In this document: positions 1-5,518 of the stretch, piece by piece | Layout of the letters: every line of letters starts with the position of its first letter | Position numbering within the stretch: the stretch's first letter is position 1 | DNA from: Flavobacterium psychrophilum | GTDB lineage: Bacteria > Bacteroidota > Bacteroidia > Flavobacteriales > Flavobacteriaceae | Direction of reading: 5' to 3' | Length of the DNA: 6,957 bases | NCBI GenBank assembly: GCA_945907225.1 | Contig: CAMDSN010000087.1 | Span: 1 to 6,957, forward strand | The notes under the pieces: generated by a model | Database searches by the model: none | The model's input: only the letters and a program-made list of their open reading frames with translations | Told to the model about the DNA's origin: nothing | Position numbers and translations under genes: made by a program

Positions 1-220
1 TTTCAATAATTGGAGCACTTTCAGATGGTTCGCCATTCATTTGCTTTGGTTCACCAATTAGTACTTTTGAAACGTTTTCATTTGAAAAATAAGTAGTTAA
101 AAAAGCTATTGCGGTTTCGGATGGAATGGTTGTCAGGCCGGAAGCAATAATTTGTAACTCGTCGGTGACGGCAATTCCTGTACGTTTTATTCCGTAATCA
201 ATGGCGAGAATTCTTGACAT
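1..220 (-). CDS. ruvX: RuvX/YqgF-family putative Holliday junction resolvase (N-terminal part, runs off window)
   Basis: Only the first 73 codons are visible; the family is usually about 135-150 residues, so roughly half the protein lies beyond the left edge. The reading starts MSRILAIDYGIKRTGIAVTD, which is the RNase H-fold YqgF signature: D8 in a DxGxKRxGxA motif at residues 8-17, with a second Asp at 20. Further on, IGEPKQMNGEPSE matches the family's conserved G-x-P segment after the third beta-strand. Family knowledge: YqgF/RuvX proteins are cytoplasmic nuclease-fold proteins linked to Holliday junction resolution and to processing of the 5' end of pre-16S rRNA. The ATG at 218-220 is the natural start because the family motif begins within eight residues. 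The gene is divergent from dapD, with 86 bases between the two starts and a TAACTTTG box facing it. The assignment is firm; which of the two proposed roles applies cannot be told here. Confidence 0.93.
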   Translation of the reverse strand, partial: MSRILAIDYGIKRTGIAVTDELQIIASGLTTIPSETAIAFLTTYFSNENVSKVLIGEPKQMNGEPSESAPIIE

Positions 221-232
221 TTATTTTTATTT

Positions 233-240
233 CAAAGTTA
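233..240 (-). promoter_or_regulatory. Predicted -7 box of the ruvX promoter
   Basis: On the minus strand this reads TAACTTTG, matching the Bacteroidetes -7 consensus TAnnTTTG, and ends 12 bases before the ruvX ATG. No clear -33 TTG is seen 17-23 bases upstream, where the DNA is nearly pure A/T. The transcript would have a very short leader. The call rests on the match and position only. Confidence 0.45.
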
Positions 241-282
241 CATTAAAAATCATTTATATAAATAATTTTAAAAAAATGCAAT

Positions 283-290
283 TATCTTTG
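283..290 (+). promoter_or_regulatory. Predicted -7 box of the dapD promoter
   Basis: TATCTTTG matches TAnnTTTG and ends 16 bases before the dapD ATG, so the transcript would begin about ten bases or fewer upstream of the start codon. No convincing -33 TTG is seen; the upstream segment is an A/T run. With no promoter-like site between dapD and the GT9 gene, this promoter may also serve the GT9 gene. Confidence 0.5.
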
Positions 291-306
291 CTCAAACTCA
301 AAATCC

Positions 307-1146
307 ATGACTAACATACAATCCATTATTGAAAAAGCTTGGGAAAACCGAGAATTGTTAAAAGAGGAATCTACAACCAATGCAATAAGAGAAGTCATTG
401 CGCTTTTAGACATAGGAAAATTAAGAGTTGCCGAACCAACTGCTACTACTTCGTCTTCGCTCGGCACAGGCTCTTGGAAAGTAAACGAATGGGTGAAAAA
501 AGCGGTTGTGATGTATTTCCCGATTCAGAAAATGGAAACCTGGGAAGCCGGAATTTTTGAATACCACGATAAAATGTTGCTAAAAACCGGTTATGCCGAA
601 AAGGAAATCCGCGTGGTTCCACCAGCAACTGCTCGTTATGGCGCTTACATTTCTAAAGGGGTGATTTTGATGCCAAGTTATGTAAATATTGGCGCTTATG
701 TTGATGAAGGAACTATGGTTGACACATGGGCAACCGTGGGTAGTTGTGCGCAAATTGGTAAAAATGTACATCTTTCAGGTGGCGTTGGAATTGGTGGTGT
801 TTTAGAACCTTTGCAAGCCGCTCCAGTTATTATTGAAGATGGTGCTTTTATTGGCTCACGTTGTATTGTAGTTGAAGGTGTTCGTGTGGAAAAAGAAGCG
901 GTACTTGGTGCTAATGTTTGTTTGACGGCATCCACAAAAATTATAGATGTTACAGGAAGTGAACCTATTGAATACAAAGGATTTGTTCCTGCCCGTTCTG
1001 TAGTTATTCCGGGAAGTTATACCAAGAAATTTGCTGCAGGCGATTACCAAGTGCCCTGCGCCTTAATTATCGGAACCCGCAAACCATCGACTGATTTAAA
1101 AACATCGCTTAACAATGCGTTGAGAGAATATGATGTGGCGGTTTAA
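307..1146 (+). CDS. dapD: 2,3,4,5-tetrahydropyridine-2,6-dicarboxylate N-succinyltransferase (DapD)
   Basis: DapD transfers a succinyl group from succinyl-CoA to tetrahydrodipicolinate in the succinylase branch of meso-diaminopimelate and lysine synthesis, in the cytoplasm. The 279-residue product is close to the usual 270-275. Residues 1-100 form the helical N-terminal domain; about residues 105-255 form the left-handed beta-helix of hexapeptide repeats. The highly conserved block YVNIGAYVDEGTMVDTWATV lies at 125-144, followed by GSCAQIGKNVHLSGGVGIGG and VLEPLQA. The conserved acidic residues D139 (in MVDTW) and E190 (in VVEG) are present. The C-terminus (KTSLNNALREYDVAV) also fits the family. 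The start is 16 bases after a TAnnTTTG box and gives a normal N-terminus. GC content is visibly higher than in the glycosyltransferases downstream. Diaminopimelate feeds peptidoglycan, the only functional tie to the neighbouring envelope genes; the adjacency may be accidental. Confidence 0.97.
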   Translation: MTNIQSIIEKAWENRELLKEESTTNAIREVIALLDIGKLRVAEPTATTSSSLGTGSWKVNEWVKKAVVMYFPIQKMETWEAGIFEYHDKMLLKTGYAEKEIRVVPPATARYGAYISKGVILMPSYVNIGAYVDEGTMVDTWATVGSCAQIGKNVHLSGGVGIGGVLEPLQAAPVIIEDGAFIGSRCIVVEGVRVEKEAVLGANVCLTASTKIIDVTGSEPIEYKGFVPARSVVIPGSYTKKFAAGDYQVPCALIIGTRKPSTDLKTSLNNALREYDVAV

Positions 1147-1197
1147 TCCTAAACTAAGCAATCCAAAAGGAGAGAACTAAACTTAATTCATTAATAA

Positions 1198-2256
1198 ATG
1201 AAAATATTAGTTATTCAACAGAAAATGATAGGCGACGTTTTAGCGACTAGCATCATATGCAATAACTTGAAAAAGATCTATCCGAATGCGCAAATTAATT
1301 ATTTGATTTATCCGTTTACAATTCCTGTAATTGAAAATAACACGAATATTGATAATGTGATTATTTTTAAAAATGAATACCGAAAAAGCAAAAAAGCATT
1401 TTATTTATTTTTAAAATCAATCAAAAAATCAAAATACGATTTGGTTATCGATGCTTACGGAAAACTTGAAAGCAATTTAGTTGTCGCGTTTTCGGGTGCT
1501 AAAACTAAAATTGGTTTTTTTAAATCTTACACGCATTTTTTTTATACCAAAACAGTTAAAGAAATTTCAAAATCATCAACAAATGCAGGGACAGCAATCG
1601 AAAACCGATTGAATTTAGTAAAAATTATTGCTCCTGATTTTGAGTTCGATAACAAACCAAAAATAACGTTAACTCGATCAGAAATAGAAAATGGGAATCA
1701 AATATTGATCAAAAACAACATCAGTTTAGACAACAAAATCTACATGATCGGCGTTTTAGGAAGTGGAAAAAACAAAACCTACCCCAGTGCTTTTATGGCT
1801 CAAATTTTAGATTTTATTGTCGAAAAAACAGATGGAACTTTACTTTTTAATTATATGGAAAATCAAAAAATAGAAGCAAAAGCCATTTTTGAATTGTGTA
1901 AACCAACCACTCAAAAAAACATCAAAATTGATATTATTCCTGGTTCTATTCGAGAATTTTTATCATTAACCTATCATTGCAATGCTTTGATTGGGAATGA
2001 AGGTGGTGCCGTAAATATGGCCAAAGCATTATCAATTCCTACTTTTACAATATTTTCAACGTGGATTATCAAAGAAGCATGGAACAGTTTTGAAAACGAA
2101 ACCAATACAATTTCAGTTCATTTAAAAGATTTTAAATCAGAATATTACAGAAATAAAACGGCTAAAGAAATGAGAAAACAAGCTTTAGATTTATATGAAA
2201 AATTTAAGCCAAATTTGATAATTCCTCAACTAGAAAATTTCTTAAAGATTAATTAA
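1198..2256 (+). CDS. GT9 heptosyltransferase-like glycosyltransferase (WaaC/WaaF family)
   Basis: The 352-residue protein has a GT-B layout typical of ADP-heptose:LPS heptosyltransferases. The N-terminus MKILVIQQKMIGDVLATSII carries the GDVL motif; D13 aligns with the catalytic Asp of E. coli WaaC. The C-terminal donor half begins near residue 180, with GSGKNKTYP at 188-196 where the family has GS..KRWP, and GNEGGAVNMAKAL at 266-278 in place of GNDSG..HLAAAL. That block has Glu for Asp (268) and Asn for His (273), so the sugar may not be a heptose. No signal peptide is seen, consistent with action at the inner face of the inner membrane on lipid A-core acceptor. It begins 51 bases after dapD with no promoter-like box or terminator between, so read-through from dapD is likely. 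An AGGAGA at 1168-1173 lies 24 bases upstream, too far to be a usual ribosome binding site. The stop overlaps the convergent GT2 gene. Confidence 0.85.
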   Translation: MKILVIQQKMIGDVLATSIICNNLKKIYPNAQINYLIYPFTIPVIENNTNIDNVIIFKNEYRKSKKAFYLFLKSIKKSKYDLVIDAYGKLESNLVVAFSGAKTKIGFFKSYTHFFYTKTVKEISKSSTNAGTAIENRLNLVKIIAPDFEFDNKPKITLTRSEIENGNQILIKNNISLDNKIYMIGVLGSGKNKTYPSAFMAQILDFIVEKTDGTLLFNYMENQKIEAKAIFELCKPTTQKNIKIDIIPGSIREFLSLTYHCNALIGNEGGAVNMAKALSIPTFTIFSTWIIKEAWNSFENETNTISVHLKDFKSEYYRNKTAKEMRKQALDLYEKFKPNLIIPQLENFLKIN

Positions 2257-3061
2257 TAGAAATTCCGTTAGGAGTTTTAATGATTTTATTTTCTTTAGTA
2301 AATGCGCGAATTTCATTGTTTTTTTTCCAAACTTCATCAGAAACATATCCTCTCTCGTGGTCTAAATGAACACAAATGGCGCTGTATCTAATTTGTTTGG
2401 ATTTTAATCCCAAATTAAACAATCGTTCACCTAATTCACGGTCTTCTCCACCATATTTCATCTCTTCATTAAAGCCATCAACGGCTAACAAATCTGATTT
2501 CCAACCCGAAGCATTATGACCATTCCAAGTAGGTTTTGTCGGGGTTAAAAGATTTAAAATTTTGGTTAAAAAATGACTTTTTGAAAGTTTGAATTTTTTA
2601 ATATTAGGGGTTAATCCTGCGGAGGTTAACCATTCCAAATCAAAACAATTTTGGTTTAGAATATCGTTTTTAGTAATAAATTTTGAAATATTCATTGGTA
2701 ATTTGAAATATCCACCAGAAAGAAAAAAACCTTTCTCTCTAAATTCTAAATGCCTTTCCACAAAATCATTTCGAGGAATGCAATCGCCATCGGTGAAAAT
2801 CAAATAATCCGATTGTGTTGCCAAAATCGCTTTATTCAAAATTTTTGTTTTTTGGAAGCCATTGTCCGGATGCCAAACATGAATGATCGGAATTTTTATA
2901 TTTTTTTTTAAAGCAATAATTTTCTCTTTTGTTTCATCATTAGATCCATCATCTGCAATAACTATCTCAAAATCAGAAGTCGTTTGCGTACTAAAACCCC
3001 ACAAAACCTTCTCCATCCATTCGACAGAATTGTAGGTACTCAAAATAACTGATGTTTTCAT
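2249..3061 (-). CDS. GT2 glycosyltransferase with galactosyltransferase-like C-terminal region
   Basis: A 270-residue GT-A enzyme. MKTSVILSTYN at the N-terminus, ADDGS at 36-40 (nucleotide binding) and the metal-binding DGDC at 91-94 define family 2. The later block GWKSDLLAVDGFNEEM (186-201) followed by YGGEDREL (203-210) resembles the C-terminal region of beta-1,4-galactosyltransferases and chondroitin polymerase-type enzymes, where a G-x-E-D motif takes part in acceptor binding and catalysis. No transmembrane segment or signal peptide is seen, so the protein should be cytoplasmic or peripheral at the membrane. It is a clear paralogue of the GT2 encoded at 4726-5511: ADDGS and DGDC fall at the same residue numbers in both. 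It probably adds a hexose or hexosamine to the LOS/LPS core; sugar and linkage are not readable. A run of nine A residues lies in codons 51-54 (T run at 2901-2909). It is convergent with the GT9 gene and divergent from the WaaE-like gene. Confidence 0.87.
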   Translation of the reverse strand: MKTSVILSTYNSVEWMEKVLWGFSTQTTSDFEIVIADDGSNDETKEKIIALKKNIKIPIIHVWHPDNGFQKTKILNKAILATQSDYLIFTDGDCIPRNDFVERHLEFREKGFFLSGGYFKLPMNISKFITKNDILNQNCFDLEWLTSAGLTPNIKKFKLSKSHFLTKILNLLTPTKPTWNGHNASGWKSDLLAVDGFNEEMKYGGEDRELGERLFNLGLKSKQIRYSAICVHLDHERGYVSDEVWKKNNEIRAFTKENKIIKTPNGISIN

Positions 3062-3088
3062 AAAAAAAATAAATACAATAATTATTTA

Positions 3089-3096
3089 CAAAAGTA
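3089..3096 (-). promoter_or_regulatory. Predicted -7 box for the first GT2 gene
   Basis: On the minus strand this reads TACTTTTG, matching TAnnTTTG, and ends 27 bases before the GT2 ATG at 3061. No clean -33 TTG lies at the expected distance; TTTCG is the closest. The box falls where the -33 element of the opposite promoter would be expected. Confidence 0.45.
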
Positions 3097-3106
3097 GTTA
3101 ATAAAT

Positions 3107-3114
3107 TATATTTG
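3107..3114 (+). promoter_or_regulatory. Predicted -7 box for the WaaE-like gene
   Basis: TATATTTG fits TAnnTTTG exactly and ends 17 bases before the ATG at 3132, the same spacing as at dapD. No good -33 TTG is visible upstream. With the opposing box at 3089-3096 it forms a compact divergent promoter region between two starts only 70 bases apart. Confidence 0.5.
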
Positions 3115-3131
3115 CGAAATAATAAGCCTTA

Positions 3132-3902
3132 ATGAATCCAACTTTACCACAAAAAATATCTGTTTTAATAATCACTTTAAACGAAGCAGTTCACATGAAA
3201 CCGCTTTTGGACGATTTAAAGTTTGCAGACGAAGTGATAATTGTTGATTCATACAGTACAGACGAAACGAAGTCGATTGCCTCTTCATTTGAAAATGTAA
3301 AATTTATTGAACATAAATTTGAAAACTATACTTCTCAACGAAACTTTGCAATCGATCAAGCCAAAAACAAATGGATTCTATTTATTGATGCAGACGAAAG
3401 ATTAACGCCAGAATTGAAACTAGAAATTATCGAAACAATTCAAAACGAACCTGCATATAGTGCCTACTTAGTTTATCGTACATTTATGTTTAATAACAAA
3501 GTTTTACGCAATAGTGGTTGGCAAACCGATAGAATTTACAGGCTATTTAACAAAGAAAAAGCACGTTACGCAATTGAAAGATTAGTTCATGAAAAATTGG
3601 ACGTAAACGGTGAAATCAGTTTTTTAAAACACAAATTAATTCATTATTCGTATAGTGATTATGACGTATACAAAGGCAAAATGATTAGTTATGGTAAATT
3701 AAAAGCTATCGAAGCCAAAAATAAAGGAATCAAGCCCAACGCCTTTCATTTTTATATCAAGCCAGCATACAAATTTCTTTACCAATATTTCATAAGATTA
3801 GGCATTCTTGACGGCACAAAAGGGATAACGATTTGTTATTTAAACGCATTAAGTGTTTACGTGCGTTTTCAGGAATTAAAAAAATTGAGGTCGAAATCTT
3901 AA
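3132..3902 (+). CDS. GT2 glycosyltransferase, WaaE/KdtX-like (LPS core)
   Basis: A 256-residue GT-A enzyme of the subgroup that includes the LPS core beta-1,4-glucosyltransferase WaaE/KdtX. Visible signatures in order are ISVLIITLNEA (9-19), FADEVIIVDSYSTDET (31-46), NYTSQRNFAI (65-74), the metal-binding WILFIDADERL with DADE at 86-89, the RIYRLF segment (134-139), VHE at 152-154, and a basic, aromatic C-terminal part around YKFLYQYFIRLGILDGTKGI (213-232) that is typical of the subgroup and probably lies on the membrane. Family knowledge: such enzymes add a sugar to the inner core near Kdo or heptose. The glucose specificity of enterobacterial WaaE cannot be assumed here. The start at 3132 is preferred because it is 17 bases after a TAnnTTTG box and puts the ITLNEA motif at its usual depth. 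Its TAA stop shares three of four bases of a TTAA with the stop of the convergent kinase gene. Confidence 0.88.
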   Translation: MNPTLPQKISVLIITLNEAVHMKPLLDDLKFADEVIIVDSYSTDETKSIASSFENVKFIEHKFENYTSQRNFAIDQAKNKWILFIDADERLTPELKLEIIETIQNEPAYSAYLVYRTFMFNNKVLRNSGWQTDRIYRLFNKEKARYAIERLVHEKLDVNGEISFLKHKLIHYSYSDYDVYKGKMISYGKLKAIEAKNKGIKPNAFHFYIKPAYKFLYQYFIRLGILDGTKGITICYLNALSVYVRFQELKKLRSKS

Positions 3903-4666
3903 GACTTCCAAAATTTTAATTTCTTTTTCACAAGCCTTTTCCTAGCAAAACGTTCTTGAAAATTGGAAGTATAAAACCACATTTTATTACAAATAGTCTC
4001 TTCAGTTTGAGCAGTGTAAAATTTAGAATATTCGTTGCTCATAATTACTATCATCTCTTTTTTGGGAGTCAAATGACTAAGGTTTTTCATTCTAGATTCA
4101 AAATTCATAGTTTCATGAAAATTCATTCTGTTTAAATCAACTAAATAAAAATCATACAGTCCGTTATTTTTATTTATAATCAAAGTATTACCGGGAGAAT
4201 GATCTAAAAAATCGACTCCTTTTTCGTGCATGCCAAAAGAAAACTGAGTAAATTGTCTCAATATATTTTCATGATCCGGATAATCCGGAATTTCAACAAG
4301 TTCCCTGAAGGTCAAATCATAATCCAGATGATCACTCACAAAGTAACTGTCTTTGAGTCCAACAACATCATAATTTTCGAAATAAGCAATGGGCTGTGGA
4401 GTTCCGATTCCTTTTTCCAATAAGGTTGTGGCATATTCAAAAGAACGTCTGGCCTTGGATTTTCTGAAATATTTGTAGGCAATTTTATTTATTAAATTGG
4501 GAACCTTAAACGATTTGATGTTTATGGTTTTGCCTTCTAATTCAAATAGTTTGATTTTATTTCTTTTGCCATCGCCAAAAAGAATTCCTTTTGAATTGAA
4601 ATGAGTAATATTATCTATTATTTGATTCTCAGAAGTTTTAAAAAAAGGATTTAGAATATATTTCAT
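3899..4666 (-). CDS. Lipopolysaccharide kinase, Kdo/WaaP family
   Basis: A 255-residue small protein kinase-fold enzyme of the type that phosphorylates Kdo or heptose in LPS inner core using ATP, at the cytoplasmic face of the inner membrane. Kinase landmarks can be read in order: the ATP-site lysine region INIKSFKVPN with K51/K54; a helix-C glutamate in RRSFEYA (E77); MHEKGVDF (146-153) leading into the catalytic loop LDHSPGN, with D155 and N160 at the D-x4-N spacing; and YLVDLNRM, with D177 standing for the metal-binding Asp of DFG. The basic C-terminal tail (ARKRLVKKKLKFWK) could bind membrane phospholipid. The usual His of the HxD motif is Phe here (FLD). The gene has its own promoter 24 bases upstream and is convergent with the WaaE-like gene. 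Kdo is the likeliest acceptor from general family knowledge, but heptose or another core sugar remains possible. Confidence 0.85.
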   Translation of the reverse strand: MKYILNPFFKTSENQIIDNITHFNSKGILFGDGKRNKIKLFELEGKTINIKSFKVPNLINKIAYKYFRKSKARRSFEYATTLLEKGIGTPQPIAYFENYDVVGLKDSYFVSDHLDYDLTFRELVEIPDYPDHENILRQFTQFSFGMHEKGVDFLDHSPGNTLIINKNNGLYDFYLVDLNRMNFHETMNFESRMKNLSHLTPKKEMIVIMSNEYSKFYTAQTEETICNKMWFYTSNFQERFARKRLVKKKLKFWKS

Positions 4667-4689
4667 GAAATGTGGAAATTAAACGTCGA

Positions 4690-4720
4690 CAAATGTATGT
4701 ATTGCATTTTATTAAACCAA
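4690..4720 (-). promoter_or_regulatory. Promoter of the LPS kinase gene (-33 and -7 elements)
   Basis: This is one of the two sites in the window where both Bacteroidetes elements can be read, and the better spaced of them. On the minus strand TTG (4720-4718) is followed after 20 bases by TACATTTG (4697-4690), which fits TTG-N17-23-TAnnTTTG, and the box ends 23 bases before the kinase ATG. The site sits in the 59 bases between the upstream GT2 stop and the kinase start, so the kinase can be transcribed separately from the GT4-GT2 unit. Confidence 0.6.
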
Positions 4721-4725
4721 TACTA

Positions 4726-5511
4726 TCACAAATACTGATCAATCCCATTATTAATTCTAACTATTTTCTTTGATATGGTTTCATTTTGCATTTTATCATT
4801 CCGTTCAAAATTATGTTTTGAATTTATTTTATGATAAATATGATATACAATCCCAGCATAACGCAATCTTCTGGCTTTAACATCATTATTTCCTATACGA
4901 ATTACTAAATCAGAGTCTTCCCTACCCCAACCTTCATAATCTTCATTATAACCGTTAACAGCTATAAAATCTTCTCTCCAAAAGGAAACATTGCAACCTC
5001 TAAATTTTTTTGAAATTCCTTTATGTGATTTATATAATTTAGATAAGAATGGAAGATGTAAACTCCTTGTTTTGTTTTTAATTTCTTTGGAAAAAAAATG
5101 AAACTTAATCCTCTTATTTTCAAAAACTTTAGAAACAAATTCAGGTAAAATATTCACTCTTGAACCATAAAGATAAATCCCTTTTTGAGCAAAATTAATA
5201 TGGTCTTCAATAAATCTTGGATGCATAATACAATCCCCGTCAATCTGAATAATATATTCTGCTACAGAACCTGCAACTGCTTTATTTAAAATTTTAGACT
5301 TTCTAAAACCGATATCTTCTTGCCAAAAATGATGGATGGAAATGGCACACATTTTTTGAAAATCTTCTATCAACTGCTTGGTTTCCTGTTTTGAACCATC
5401 GTCTGCTATGAGAATTTCATCAGGCAAAACGGTTTGAGAATTGAGACTTCTTAATACTAAATCAAGAGACTGAGACCAATTATAGGTTGAAATTAATAAT
5501 GCTGTTTTCAT
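4726..5511 (-). CDS. GT2 glycosyltransferase, paralogue of the GT2 at 2249-3061
   Basis: A 261-residue GT-A enzyme. MKTALLISTYN opens the protein, ADDGS is at 36-40 and the metal-binding DGDC at 91-94, the same residue numbers as in the paralogue at 2249-3061. HFWQEDIGFRKSKILNKA (61-78) is also shared in form, with GFxKxKILNKA in both. The later block FWREDFIAVNGYNEDYEGWG (178-197), running into GREDSDL, again resembles the galactosyltransferase-like C-terminal region. The middle (about 125-175) and the C-terminus differ clearly from the paralogue and are very Lys-rich, which suggests a different acceptor. No signal peptide or membrane segment is seen. The gene begins 7 bases after the GT4 stop, so the two are probably one transcript, possibly translationally coupled. 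No Shine-Dalgarno motif is present. The role is most likely addition of one sugar in the outer part of the core; donor and linkage are unknown. Confidence 0.87.
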   Translation of the reverse strand: MKTALLISTYNWSQSLDLVLRSLNSQTVLPDEILIADDGSKQETKQLIEDFQKMCAISIHHFWQEDIGFRKSKILNKAVAGSVAEYIIQIDGDCIMHPRFIEDHINFAQKGIYLYGSRVNILPEFVSKVFENKRIKFHFFSKEIKNKTRSLHLPFLSKLYKSHKGISKKFRGCNVSFWREDFIAVNGYNEDYEGWGREDSDLVIRIGNNDVKARRLRYAGIVYHIYHKINSKHNFERNDKMQNETISKKIVRINNGIDQYL

Positions 5512-5518
5512 TTATAAA

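Noticed and set aside
696..977. 93-codon open frame on the minus strand inside dapD
   Set aside because: It lies wholly opposite the highly conserved dapD hexapeptide region, and its Pro/Thr/Ser-rich translation is what an antisense frame of that repeat would give.
1536..1543. T8 run in the GT9 gene as a phase-variation site
   Set aside because: Eight T residues are common in DNA this AT-rich and the frame is intact; weaker than the nine-base run in the GT2 gene.
2589..2807. 72-codon open frame on the plus strand inside the first GT2 gene
   Set aside because: Antisense shadow of a clear GT2 coding region, with no promoter box or recognisable motif.
2249..3902. A new defence or toxin system among the oppositely oriented genes
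   Set aside because: All central genes match glycosyltransferase or LPS-kinase families with their catalytic motifs, so the mixed orientation needs no such explanation.
4226..4423. 65-codon open frame on the plus strand inside the kinase gene
   Set aside because: Opposite the conserved catalytic loop of the kinase; no independent sign of being coding.
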